This document shows, piece after piece, positions 28,664 through 37,332 of a DNA stretch of 64,000 bases; position 1 is the first letter of the stretch; each line of letters starts with the position of its first letter. Where the stretch lies: NCBI GenBank assembly GCA_002433025.1, contig DJGZ01000042.1:1-64000 (forward strand), in the 5' to 3' direction. A program made the translations under genes and the position numbers. This stretch comes from Bacteroidales bacterium UBA5833. GTDB lineage: Bacteria > Bacteroidota > Bacteroidia > Bacteroidales > Lentimicrobiaceae. The notes beneath the pieces are model-generated. The model was not told the DNA's origin. It searched no databases and saw only the letters and a program-made list of their open reading frames with translations.

Positions 28664-29410
28664 ATGACAAAAGATAACACCCTTATTTATGGCATGCGTC
28701 CGGTAATCGAAGCGATCGGCGCCGGCAAAGAAATCGACAGACTGATGCTCCAGCAAGGGTTAAAAGGTGAATTGTTGCCTGAATTGAGAAAACTGATCAA
28801 CGAGTTCAACATCCCTTTTCAATATGTCCCTGTTGAAAAACTCAACCGGTTGGTTAAAGGGAATCATCAGGGGGTGGTTTGTTTTGTCTCCCCCATCATT
28901 TTTCAGCCACTTGAAAATCTGTTGCTTTCAGTTTATGAAAGGGGAGAAACGCCGTTTTTCATTATCCTTGACCGGATTACAGATGTTAGAAATCTTGGTG
29001 CGATAGCGCGGTCGGCAGAATGTGCCGGCGCTCATGGCCTCATTATCCCTGAAAAAGGAAGCGCACCTGTAAGTGCCGATGCTGTTAAAACTTCAGCAGG
29101 TGCACTGGCAAATATCCCTGTACACCGCAGCCACAACCTGAAAAACACTATAGATTATCTCAAATCCAGCGGACTGAGTATTGTAGCTGCTTCCGAAAAG
29201 GGGATAATACCTTATTATAACGCTTCTCTCAATGGCCCTGTGGCACTGATAATGGGCTCCGAAGAGGATGGCGTTTCTCACGAATACCTGAAAAAGTGTG
29301 ATCAGGTTGTAAACATCCCGATGAAAGGCAGCACTGGTTCACTCAATGTTTCTGTTGCAGCCGGTATCCTGCTTTTTGAAGCATTGCGCCAGCAAACCAC
29401 CGTAGAGTAG
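28664..29410 (+). CDS. rlmB: 23S rRNA 2'-O-ribose methyltransferase RlmB (SpoU/TrmH family)
   Basis: 248 residues from the ATG at 28664 (MTKDNTLIYGMRPVIEAI). An N-terminal substrate-binding domain (to about residue 75) precedes a SPOUT methyltransferase. The three family motifs are visible: NLGAIARSAECAG, IMGSEEDGVS and VNIPMKGSTGSLNVSVAAGI, which form the AdoMet-binding knot. RlmB methylates G2251 of 23S rRNA in E. coli; the exact target here is inferred from family membership. The upstream TATCTTTG (28637-28644) fixes the start. The glycosyltransferase gene starts 24 bases downstream and may be co-transcribed. Confidence 0.93.
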   Translation: MTKDNTLIYGMRPVIEAIGAGKEIDRLMLQQGLKGELLPELRKLINEFNIPFQYVPVEKLNRLVKGNHQGVVCFVSPIIFQPLENLLLSVYERGETPFFIILDRITDVRNLGAIARSAECAGAHGLIIPEKGSAPVSADAVKTSAGALANIPVHRSHNLKNTIDYLKSSGLSIVAASEKGIIPYYNASLNGPVALIMGSEEDGVSHEYLKKCDQVVNIPMKGSTGSLNVSVAAGILLFEALRQQTTVE

Positions 29411-29434
29411 TTAAATTCTCCGATTGGAATTCGT

Positions 29435-31339
29435 ATGAAGATACCAACCCAGCCAACCGAAAACAATCTCCCCGACCGGCAATTTATTTTGCTGGTACTG
29501 GCTATTGTTGTATCAGGATTGGTATTGCGTCTGCTTCACCTTGACTTCTCCTATTCCAATGACGAATTAAGTGCACTGAGCAGGGTAAGGTTCTCCTCTT
29601 TCAGCGACCTGGTGAGTAAAGGCTTTTACGTGGATGGTCACCCCGGAGGCATTCAGGTATTCCTTTATTATTGGGTTAAACTGGCCGGTATGAGCGAATG
29701 GGCTGTACGTCTTCCGTTTGCCCTGGCCGGTACTTTAGGAATCTGGATCACAATTAAATTATTCACCCGCTGGTTCGGGCAGGCTGCAGGATTATTTTCC
29801 GGGGCTTTTATTGCTTTTCTTGCTTTTCCGCTGCTATACAGCCAGATTGCCCGGCCTTACGGAATCGGAATGACTTTTTGCATGATCATGGTCTGGTATT
29901 GGACCAGATTACTTTTTGATGAAAAACCCGGGATTATCATTGCATTCACTTATGCCCTGAGCACCGCTGCATGCATGTACACCCATTACTTCAGTTTCCT
30001 GCTCGCACTGATCACAGGTCTGTCCGGTCTTTTCCTGATGAAAAAGGACCGGGTGTACCATTATACTGGTGCGGGTTTACTTGCAGCAATCCTGTTCAGC
30101 CCACATATAGCAATTACCCTCAACCATCTGAGTATCGGCGGTGTAGGTCTCTGGCTGGCAAAACCGGCATGGAACTGGCCGTTGTTGCACATCGCCTCGG
30201 TTTTCAATAACTCCCTGATGATTGCCGGGCTGGTTGTTCTGATAATAATTATTCAGGCTCGTTATTATAAGTCACAACCAGAAATCAGAATTTTCAGGGC
30301 ATTGTCACTTCTGTACTTTATACTGCCCATGATTACCGGATTTATTTATTCCCGGTGGATAAATCCGGTTCTACAGGATAGTGTTTTAATTTTTGCTTTT
30401 CCGTTTTTTCTTGGATTTCTCTTTTCTTTTTCCGCCGGCATACCAAAACGCCTGGTTTTGGTTATGACAAGCCTGTTACTTATTGCAGGCATCTCTCAAA
30501 CAGTATTTATTAACAATTATTACAGCAGGCAACATTTCGGCGAATTCCGGGGGGTAGCCCGTGCGATCTGCTCCTGGAACCAGACTTACGGCCCGGATAA
30601 CATCACCAGGGCTATCAGTGTAAATAACCCATGGTATATTGAGTTTTACATGAAACAGGAGAATGCATGCGAAACAACCTTCAGCCAATATGACAATCGT
30701 GGAGGGGCTGACCTGGAAGCACTTAGAAAGATACTCGACGATGCTGACACCCCAATGTTTGCTTACGCCTGGACCAAACCCGTGCCGCCTGAAATCAGGG
30801 ATATGATACTTGCCAGGTTCCCATGCATAGTTGAAAACCGGAATTTCAGCGGGCTTTCAGATGCCACGCTTTTCGCAGGCAAAAATCATTCATCATGCAA
30901 CAACGAAGCAAGCAAAATAGTATTATTTTCATCGCCTGTACCCGCGAACCCTGACACAGGTACCTTTCCGGAGTTTTATCCCGGTTATGAAGGAAAGCTC
31001 AATGAGCTACCATATGATTCCGCTGACCAGTTAGTTGCCACTGTAGAAGCCAGGACAAAGGAACAGCTGAGCGGTGCGCTGCTGGTCGCTTCATTTCACG
31101 AAGATGATGGAGAAACGCTTTTGTGGACCGCTTCGAAATTTGATCTTTTTACGCTTGCCGACAGCATTAGCACAGTAAGGCTAACCATTCCGGTTCAGGA
31201 AAATGATCTTTATCATAAAAAAATGAAAATTTATGTCTGGAATCCACAAAAAAAGGAACTGGAAATAAGATCATTAACCATTTTTACAGAACCTTTTCCT
31301 GAACATTCTGGCACAACAGCCAACCCAACACGCAAATAA
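29435..31339 (+). CDS. Membrane glycosyltransferase, GT39/ArnT-like (GT-C fold)
   Basis: 634 residues with about ten to twelve hydrophobic segments in the first 400 residues, then a soluble C-terminal part. The first periplasmic loop has the acidic pair SNDELSAL near residue 42, followed by GHPGGIQVFLYYWVKLAG and WAVRLPFALAGTLGIW, the arrangement of PMT/ArnT-type (PF13231-like) transferases that use polyprenyl-phosphate sugars. The acceptor is unknown; lipid A, protein or glycan are possible. The C-terminal 200 residues (from about 430) look like a beta domain unlike the plain family. It lies 24 bases after rlmB and 42 bases before a MORN-repeat lipoprotein. Confidence 0.82.
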   Translation: MKIPTQPTENNLPDRQFILLVLAIVVSGLVLRLLHLDFSYSNDELSALSRVRFSSFSDLVSKGFYVDGHPGGIQVFLYYWVKLAGMSEWAVRLPFALAGTLGIWITIKLFTRWFGQAAGLFSGAFIAFLAFPLLYSQIARPYGIGMTFCMIMVWYWTRLLFDEKPGIIIAFTYALSTAACMYTHYFSFLLALITGLSGLFLMKKDRVYHYTGAGLLAAILFSPHIAITLNHLSIGGVGLWLAKPAWNWPLLHIASVFNNSLMIAGLVVLIIIIQARYYKSQPEIRIFRALSLLYFILPMITGFIYSRWINPVLQDSVLIFAFPFFLGFLFSFSAGIPKRLVLVMTSLLLIAGISQTVFINNYYSRQHFGEFRGVARAICSWNQTYGPDNITRAISVNNPWYIEFYMKQENACETTFSQYDNRGGADLEALRKILDDADTPMFAYAWTKPVPPEIRDMILARFPCIVENRNFSGLSDATLFAGKNHSSCNNEASKIVLFSSPVPANPDTGTFPEFYPGYEGKLNELPYDSADQLVATVEARTKEQLSGALLVASFHEDDGETLLWTASKFDLFTLADSISTVRLTIPVQENDLYHKKMKIYVWNPQKKELEIRSLTIFTEPFPEHSGTTANPTRK

Positions 31340-31381
31340 AACGGCCACTGATCCGTTACAATTCTGATAATTTAATACATC

Positions 31382-32050
31382 ATGACCAAAAATAAACAAC
31401 CATTCTATTTAATCCTGATCGCAGGAATCATGCTGATCTCTTTCAGTTCCTGTCAGCGCGAAAAAACTGAGAACTACCCAAATGGAAAAATTAAATCTGT
31501 CAGACAATACAAATGGAAAAAGCCTCACGGAACCAGCACCTGGTACTACATTAACGGAAGCAAGGAACTGGAGGTGGAATACAAAAACGGTGAACCGGAA
31601 GGGGTGACCACGCGTTGGCATTACAACGGCCGCAAGGAATCGGAAGAAATGTATAAGGGGGGGAAGAGGAATGGCGCATCCGTAAGGTGGAATGAACAGC
31701 GGGCAAAGGTTGAAGAGAAAACTTACAAAAACGACACCCTCCACGGCCCATACCGGATGTATCATGAAAACGGCACCCTGATGATTGAAGGTTCCTATAG
31801 AGACGGAATGTTTGATGGCGAATGGGTGTATTACAATGAATTTGGTTTCAAAATCGGGGAAGGCTCGTATAACATGGGAAACGGAGTTCAGCGGGCATTT
31901 CATCTTAACGGAAAGCTCTGGAAAGAAATTCCATACAGAAATAGCCTGAGAAACGGTACGGAGAAAACATACAATCAGGTAGGAGTTGTTGTTAGTTCAG
32001 TTGAATATGCCGACGATGTGCCCATAGCTACCTCTGAAAAAGAGGAATAA
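31382..32050 (+). CDS. MORN-repeat (YwqK-like) lipoprotein
   Basis: 222 residues. Lipobox at LISFSSC (C24), so it is a lipoprotein. The remainder is a run of short MORN-type repeats (YPNGKIKSVRQYKWKKPHG, YKNGEPEGVTTRWHYNGRKE, YKGGKRNGASVRW, YKNDTLHGPYRMYHENGTLM, YRDGMFDGEWVYYNEFG), each a beta hairpin of about 22 residues. Such repeats are frequent in Bacteroidota exported proteins annotated as YwqK-family antitoxin-like proteins, but nothing here points to a toxin. Function unknown. It follows the glycosyltransferase gene by 42 bases. Confidence 0.85.
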   Translation: MTKNKQPFYLILIAGIMLISFSSCQREKTENYPNGKIKSVRQYKWKKPHGTSTWYYINGSKELEVEYKNGEPEGVTTRWHYNGRKESEEMYKGGKRNGASVRWNEQRAKVEEKTYKNDTLHGPYRMYHENGTLMIEGSYRDGMFDGEWVYYNEFGFKIGEGSYNMGNGVQRAFHLNGKLWKEIPYRNSLRNGTEKTYNQVGVVVSSVEYADDVPIATSEKEE

Positions 32051-32217
32051 ACCTCACCAAAGAACGGTTAAGCTATATACCTGAATAAGCCCGGTTACGC
32101 CACGTTTAGAATCAGTCTAAACTAACTGAAAAAGAAAATTTTAGCTTTAAAATCAGGACATAGATGGCGTAAAAAATTCTTTTTCTGATTAATTTGGAAA
32201 TATCATTTTTTATGGCA

Positions 32218-32225
32218 TAAATTTG
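32218..32225 (+). promoter_or_regulatory. Promoter of gdhA (-33 TTTG and -7 TAnnTTTG)
   Basis: TAAATTTG at 32218-32225 matches the -7 element; a TTTG at 32193-32196 lies 21 bases upstream, near the spacing known for Bacteroidota promoters. It leaves a leader of about 60 bases before gdhA. Confidence 0.55.
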
Positions 32226-32290
32226 CCCTGTTATTTAGTTAACACTGTTACAAAATTCACATAAATTAATCAACCTTAAACATCCACAAG

Positions 32291-33628
32291 ATGAATCTGG
32301 AAAAAATCATGTCGGACCTGGAGAAAAAACATCCGGGTGAAGTTGAGTACTTGCAAGCAGTACGCGAGGTTCTTGAGTCGATTGAAGAAGTTTACAACGA
32401 GAACCCACAGTTTGAATCAGCCGGTATCATCGAGCGCATCGTAGAACCGGACAGGGTTTTAACTTTTAAAGTTCCCTGGGTTGACGACAACGGTAAAGTT
32501 CATGTTAACCTTGGATACAGGGTTCAGTTCAATGGCGCCATCGGACCTTACAAGGGAGGACTCAGGTTCCACCCGAGTGTTAACCTCAGCATCCTGAAGT
32601 TCCTCGGTTTCGAGCAGATATTCAAGAACAGTCTTACCACGCTGCCGATGGGCGGTGGCAAGGGCGGAAGTGATTTCGACCCCAAGGGAAAATCAAATGC
32701 CGAAATCATGCGTTTCTGCCAGTCATTCATGCTTGAGTTGTGGAAGATGATCGGACCCGAAACCGACGTTCCCGCCGGTGACATTGGCGTTGGCGGACGC
32801 GAAATCGGCTACATGTACGGTATGTATAAGAAATTGGCTTCAGAGCATACAGGCGTATTGACCGGAAAAGGACGTAACTGGGGTGGTAGCATTATGAGGC
32901 CGGAAGCAACCGGATTCGGCGCTGTATACTTTGCCCAGGAAATGCTCATGACCAAAGGCCTTGATTTCAAAGGAAAGACCGTCGCCATCAGCGGATTCGG
33001 CAATGTTGCCTGGGGTGCTGTTACCAAAGTAAATGAACTCGGCGGCAAGGTAGTTACCATTTCCGGTCCCGACGGATATATTTATGATCCAGACGGAATT
33101 TCCGGAACAAAGATCGACTACATGCTCGAGCTCAGGGCCTCGAATCAGGATATTGTAAAACCTTATTCCTATGAATTCCCGAATGCCCAGTTCCATCAGG
33201 GCAAACGCCCCTGGGAAGTTAAGTGTGATGTTGCCCTCCCCTGCGCTACCCAGAATGAACTTGGCCTGGATGATGCAAAAGCGCTCATCGCCAACGGCGT
33301 TGTCTGTGTTGCAGAAGGAGCCAATATGCCTTCAACCCCGGATGCAGTCAATTTATTTATTGATAACAAGATCATGTTCGGCCCCGGAAAAGCTGTAAAT
33401 GCAGGCGGCGTTGCCACATCCGGTCTTGAAATGACACAGAACTCAATGAAAATAAGCTGGACCGCAGAAGAAGTTGATATGCGACTGCACCAGATTATGA
33501 AAGAAATTCACAACCAGTGCGTGAAAAACGGCAAACAGGCCGACGGCTATGTTAACTATGTGAAGGGTGCCAATGTTGCCGGCTTCCTGAAAGTTGCCAA
33601 CGCTATGCTCGATCAGGGTGTGATCTGA
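32291..33628 (+). CDS. gdhA: NADP-type glutamate dehydrogenase
   Basis: 445 residues, the length of the hexameric NADP-dependent GDH. It catalyses the reductive amination of 2-oxoglutarate to glutamate, the main ammonium assimilation route in many Bacteroidota. The family fingerprints are YKGGLRFHPSVNLSILKFLGFEQ and the catalytic Lys K124 in LPMGGGKGGSDFDPKGK, followed by the Rossmann loop VAISGFGNVAWGAVTKVNELGG. The C-terminus reads ANVAGFLKVANAMLDQG. It has its own promoter (32218-32225) and a terminator right after the stop (33664-33689), so it is a single-gene unit. Confidence 0.98.
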   Translation: MNLEKIMSDLEKKHPGEVEYLQAVREVLESIEEVYNENPQFESAGIIERIVEPDRVLTFKVPWVDDNGKVHVNLGYRVQFNGAIGPYKGGLRFHPSVNLSILKFLGFEQIFKNSLTTLPMGGGKGGSDFDPKGKSNAEIMRFCQSFMLELWKMIGPETDVPAGDIGVGGREIGYMYGMYKKLASEHTGVLTGKGRNWGGSIMRPEATGFGAVYFAQEMLMTKGLDFKGKTVAISGFGNVAWGAVTKVNELGGKVVTISGPDGYIYDPDGISGTKIDYMLELRASNQDIVKPYSYEFPNAQFHQGKRPWEVKCDVALPCATQNELGLDDAKALIANGVVCVAEGANMPSTPDAVNLFIDNKIMFGPGKAVNAGGVATSGLEMTQNSMKISWTAEEVDMRLHQIMKEIHNQCVKNGKQADGYVNYVKGANVAGFLKVANAMLDQGVI

Positions 33629-33663
33629 TTCCCTGTGTGAATGCTTTATCGCTGATAACCTTT

Positions 33664-33689
33664 GCCCCGGCCTTATGCCGGGGCTTTTT
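33664..33689 (+). terminator. Rho-independent terminator of gdhA
   Basis: GCCCCGG (33664-33670) pairs exactly with CCGGGGC (33678-33684) around a 7-base loop, followed by TTTTT. Confidence 0.85.
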
Positions 33690-33859
33690 CTTTGCGTAAA
33701 TCACTGAAATTTCTCACTTCCGGGAATCGTTAGAATAGTATAGATATGAGGTTATGTTATTAATTTTCAAACATGTGAGTTCACTTGAAACAGCCGGAAC
33801 CCTTTAAAATAAAAGTATCTGTACATGAAATTATATTTCACCGAAGCCATTGAAATTTA

Positions 33860-33867
33860 TATTTTTG
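33860..33867 (+). promoter_or_regulatory. Bacteroidota -7 box for the first ferritin-like gene
   Basis: TATTTTTG, exact TAnnTTTG, 23 bases upstream of the ATG at 33891. Confidence 0.45.
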
Positions 33868-33890
33868 CTTTGAACCAATGTGACTGAACT

Positions 33891-34346
33891 ATGAAAACAT
33901 TCAACAGTATTGAAGAAATCCTGCACTTCGCGATAAATTCCGAACAAGAATCGGTTGATTTCTACACGAGATTGTCAGGACAGGCGCGAAACCTGGAAAT
34001 GAAACAGATTTTCGCCCAATATGCTCATGAAGAAATGACACATAAAGCCAGGTTGGTCAGCATCCGTGATTCAGGTCAGTTTATTATCAGCACAGAAGAA
34101 GTGAATGACCTCAAAATCAGCGACTACCTTGTCGACATTTTCCCGGGGCCGGATCTTACCTATGCCGAAGCCCTGGTTGTTGCCATGAAAAAGGAAAAAG
34201 CCGCTTTCAGGCTTTACCTCGATCTTGCCGGAAGAACAAATGATCAGGATATAAAAGATGTATTTATGACACTTGCGCTGGAAGAATCCAAGCACAAATT
34301 AAGGTTTGAGATTGAATATGACCAGCATGTAATGAAAGAAAACTAA
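33891..34346 (+). CDS. Ferritin-like/rubrerythrin-type diiron protein (complete ligand set)
   Basis: 151 residues, a four-helix bundle of the erythrin (COG1633-like) type with no rubredoxin tail. All six expected metal ligands are seen: helix A E18 (x6 before Y25), helix B E48 and H51 (EEMTH), helix C E102 (seven before Y109) and helix D E132 and H135 (EESKH). The family handles peroxide or other reactive oxygen, or stores iron, in anaerobes; the true role here is unknown. It has its own -7 box and its own terminator (34368-34394). It lies between gdhA and a paralogue of exactly the same length. Confidence 0.9.
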   Translation: MKTFNSIEEILHFAINSEQESVDFYTRLSGQARNLEMKQIFAQYAHEEMTHKARLVSIRDSGQFIISTEEVNDLKISDYLVDIFPGPDLTYAEALVVAMKKEKAAFRLYLDLAGRTNDQDIKDVFMTLALEESKHKLRFEIEYDQHVMKEN

Positions 34347-34367
34347 ACCTCTGAAGTCAAATATATT

Positions 34368-34394
34368 AGCCCGGGAAAAATTCCGGGCTTTTTT
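34368..34394 (+). terminator. Rho-independent terminator after the first ferritin-like gene
   Basis: AGCCCGG (34368-34374) pairs with CCGGGCT (34383-34389), followed by a T-run. It separates the two ferritin-like genes into different transcripts. Confidence 0.85.
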
Positions 34395-34494
34395 ATTGTT
34401 CAGGCAGTTACTTATTTGATGATCTGATATTAATAAATATGTTCAGCGGATTTCCTTAACAAACAATTGAACTAACCAATCAACCTTATGCACC

Positions 34495-34950
34495 ATGAAG
34501 ACTTTCAGATCATTTGATGATGCACTGCATTACGCCATCCATTCAGCCAAAGAATGTGCCGAGTTTTACTCACGTCTGTCAAACCAGGCGCGCAATACGA
34601 AAATGAAACGATTATTCAGTCAGTATGCCAGGGAAGAATACGCACAAATGGTAAGTTTATCGAGGATCAGATACTCATTTGCAGAAACTGAAACAGAGGG
34701 GTTTCCTTTCAGCCTTGAGCTATATGACTGCCATGCAGCCAATGCCGGCAAGGAAGATCCGAATTATTCAGAAGCACTGGTTATTGCCATGAGAAAGGCC
34801 AGATCATCGTTCAGGCTCTTCCTTGAGCTAGCATCCAAATCACCGGATGAAGAATCATCGAATATTTTAAGATCGCTTGCCCATAAGGAAGCAAAACACC
34901 GACAGGGCGTAGAGGTGGAATATAATGAGTCATTGCTGATTTATTGCTGA
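34495..34950 (+). CDS. Ferritin-like paralogue with incomplete diiron site
   Basis: 151 residues, aligning to the upstream gene end to end without a gap (shared blocks QARN, the FSQYA/FAQYA stretch and EALV-AM). The metal site is broken: E18 is Ala, H51 is Gln (EEYAQ instead of EEMTH) and E102 is Ala (RKARSSF), and Y109 is Phe. E48, E132 and H135 remain, as does E20. It cannot hold the usual diiron centre alone. It may be a structural partner of the first protein, a regulator, or a protein on its way to loss. The frame is intact. It ends 161 bases before a terminator at 35112-35137. Function unknown. Confidence 0.85.
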   Translation: MKTFRSFDDALHYAIHSAKECAEFYSRLSNQARNTKMKRLFSQYAREEYAQMVSLSRIRYSFAETETEGFPFSLELYDCHAANAGKEDPNYSEALVIAMRKARSSFRLFLELASKSPDEESSNILRSLAHKEAKHRQGVEVEYNESLLIYC

Positions 34951-35026
34951 ATCATAGCTGATTTCATAAAAGTACGGCTTTATAAGTCATGAAACGATAA
35001 AAAAACCCAAGTCGGATCAATGATTT

Positions 35027-35070
35027 GCCGGAAATACCGGAAAACCTGCAAAACGGTTTTGATTTCCGGC
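35027..35070 (+). other. Strong two-step hairpin after the second ferritin-like gene
   Basis: GCCGGAAAT (35027-35035) pairs with ATTTCCGGC (35062-35070), nine exact pairs; inside it AAAACC pairs with GGTTTT. No T-run follows. It lies in the 3' region of the preceding gene, upstream of the real terminator. Confidence 0.6.
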
Positions 35071-35111
35071 AGCGTTATCCATTTCAGGCAATCAGCATTA
35101 TCGGGGCAGGT

Positions 35112-35137
35112 CCGTTTGCAAAAACGGGCTTTTTTTG
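35112..35137 (+). terminator. Rho-independent terminator before the BatA-like gene
   Basis: CCGTTT (35112-35117) pairs with AAACGG (35122-35127) around GCAA, followed by GC and a run of seven T. Confidence 0.8.
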
Positions 35138-35178
35138 TTACGTTGGAAAACCGGCCTTTAAATTATGGTGGATTTGTT

Positions 35179-35186
35179 TAATTTTG
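35179..35186 (+). promoter_or_regulatory. Bacteroidota -7 box for the BatA-like gene
   Basis: TAATTTTG, exact TAnnTTTG. An in-frame ATG at 35188 lies one base after it, too close to be used, so the ATG at 35221 is chosen. Confidence 0.5.
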
Positions 35187-35220
35187 CATGGATATTAAAG
35201 GCTCCGGCAGTCAGGCACCT

Positions 35221-37290
35221 ATGCAATTTATCTATCCCAATATTCTTTTCGGACTTCTGGCGGTATTAATCCCGATAGCCATTCACCTGTTTAATTTCAG
35301 GAAATACAAAAAGGTTTATTTCAGCAATGTAAGACTGCTCATCCAGTTCCAACTGCGTACCCGGAAACAGTCGCAGCTACTTCACTACCTGGTACTTGCC
35401 ACCCGTATATTGTCCATTGTATTTCTCGTGATTGCATTCGCCCAACCATTCATTCCTTTAGACAGCAACATGAATTTAGGGAAGGTAAATGCGGTCAGCG
35501 TCTTTATCGACAACTCCTTTAGCATGGAAACAAGCGGGGATGAGGGAAGGATCATTGATGAAGCCCGAAACAAAGCTGTCAGGATTGCTTCCGCATTCGA
35601 TGCTGATGATCGCTTTCAACTGCTGACCAACGATTTTGAGGGCCGGCATCAAAGGTTTGTCAGCCGGGATGAGTTTATTCAGTCGGTCAGAGAAACTACC
35701 ATCAGTCCGGCCGTAAGAACCCTTGCAGAAATAAATTCTAGGCAGCGTGATCTTTTTTACAGGCAGAGAGCTACTTCTGCCGTCTCTTATATTATCTCCG
35801 ACTTTCAGCAAAGCACCCTGCTTACGAAACTGCCTGACAGCACATCCGGCTACAGCTCCTATCTTATTCCCGTTCAGGGAAAACAGACCGGCAACCTCTA
35901 TATCGACACCTGCTGGTTCGAAAATCCCGTGCTCCGGATCAACCAGATTGCAGATTTGCGGATAAGAATAAGGAACAATTCGGAAAATGATGTTCAAAAA
36001 ATTCCCGTAAGGCTTGTGATTAACGGATCACAACGTGCAGTTGCAGCAGTTGACATCCCGGCTGAAGGCAGTGTGATGGTAAACCTCTCCTTCAGCAATC
36101 CGAACGCAGGAGTTTTTAAAGCTGTTGTGGAAATCAATGATTATCCCGTCACCTTCGACGATAATTATTACTTTACTTTCAAGGTATCTGAGCATATACC
36201 CGTACTGGCCGTCAACCAGAACGAAGCATTTAACAAGTATCTGGTCCCTGTTTTCGGGCTGGATTCAATCCTGAACCTTATCAATACCTCTGACCGGCAG
36301 ATTGATTATTCCTCCCTCCCATCGTACCGGCTGATCATCCTTAACAACCTTAAAGCCATCTCGAGCGGTGCCGTGCAGGAACTGGGCAGATATGTCAGTC
36401 AAGGAGGCAATCTGTTGATATTCCCTTCATTATCGTCAAAACCTTCAGACTTAAACATGCTGTTATCCGAGCCCGGCTCCGATCTTTACCGTGATATCGA
36501 TTCAGCACAAAGCAGAATATCCTCTCTGAATACCAACCACCCTGTACTAAGGGATGTTTTTGAAATGAACACCCTGAAAGAAGATAACATCAACCTCCCG
36601 ACAATCCTGAAGCATTTTCGTATTCAACAAAGTTCTGGTGGCAAAAGCGAAACACTGATCAGTCTTGAAAACGGAGATCCCTTGATGACCGTTTTTACAA
36701 GCGGCAACGGCAGGGTTTACCTGAGTGCCATCCCGCTTTCCGATCAGGCAGGCAACTTCCCCCGGCATGCGATTTTCGTGCCTGTTATGCTGAATATTGC
36801 ATTCCAGAGTGAAGATGTGCAGCCGTTTATGTACTATACCAGCGGCAGCAGGGCAATAAATGTCGGCTCCATAAGGCCCGAAGGTGAACGTGTATTTAAA
36901 ATCAGGGAAGAGAAAGGTGATTACGAATTCATTCCTGAATTCAGAAGTATTGATGGCAGGAGTTTTATCTATGTAAACGAGCAGATCGAAAAGGCCGGGT
37001 TTTATTACATCATGGACGGGAGCAACCAGCTTGCAACGCTGGCTTTCAATATTAACCGGAAAGAGTCAGACCTGAGTACCGCCGGTGCAGAAGAATTACA
37101 GCAGCTTGTTTCCGGAATTCCGGGAATGGAATTACTGGAGACCGGAAAGAAAGATATAGGTAAAATAATTTCAGAAGGCAGCTCCGGTAAGAAACTATGG
37201 AAATGGTTTATCATTGCCGCACTTCTTGCAATCATAGCCGAGGTGCTGTTGCTGCGTTTTTTCAGAAAAACATACAAAACGGAAGGTTAA
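35221..37290 (+). CDS. BatA/VWA-type membrane protein
   Basis: 689 residues. The N-terminus (FIYPNILFGLLAVLIPIAIHLF) is the BatA aerotolerance-family N-terminal module with two membrane helices (about 7-30 and 55-80). A von Willebrand A-like domain follows, with the MIDAS-type sequence DNSFSM near residue 99. A large periplasmic region continues to about 650, and a last helix (WFIIAALLAIIAEVLLLRFF) anchors the C-terminus. Such proteins are common in Bacteroidota and belong to a family named for oxygen tolerance; the biochemical function is unclear. parC starts 42 bases downstream. Confidence 0.82.
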   Translation: MQFIYPNILFGLLAVLIPIAIHLFNFRKYKKVYFSNVRLLIQFQLRTRKQSQLLHYLVLATRILSIVFLVIAFAQPFIPLDSNMNLGKVNAVSVFIDNSFSMETSGDEGRIIDEARNKAVRIASAFDADDRFQLLTNDFEGRHQRFVSRDEFIQSVRETTISPAVRTLAEINSRQRDLFYRQRATSAVSYIISDFQQSTLLTKLPDSTSGYSSYLIPVQGKQTGNLYIDTCWFENPVLRINQIADLRIRIRNNSENDVQKIPVRLVINGSQRAVAAVDIPAEGSVMVNLSFSNPNAGVFKAVVEINDYPVTFDDNYYFTFKVSEHIPVLAVNQNEAFNKYLVPVFGLDSILNLINTSDRQIDYSSLPSYRLIILNNLKAISSGAVQELGRYVSQGGNLLIFPSLSSKPSDLNMLLSEPGSDLYRDIDSAQSRISSLNTNHPVLRDVFEMNTLKEDNINLPTILKHFRIQQSSGGKSETLISLENGDPLMTVFTSGNGRVYLSAIPLSDQAGNFPRHAIFVPVMLNIAFQSEDVQPFMYYTSGSRAINVGSIRPEGERVFKIREEKGDYEFIPEFRSIDGRSFIYVNEQIEKAGFYYIMDGSNQLATLAFNINRKESDLSTAGAEELQQLVSGIPGMELLETGKKDIGKIISEGSSGKKLWKWFIIAALLAIIAEVLLLRFFRKTYKTEG

Positions 37291-37332
37291 TGGTTTATCT
37301 TCGCCGGGGCACCGGAATAGCAATAAAAATAA

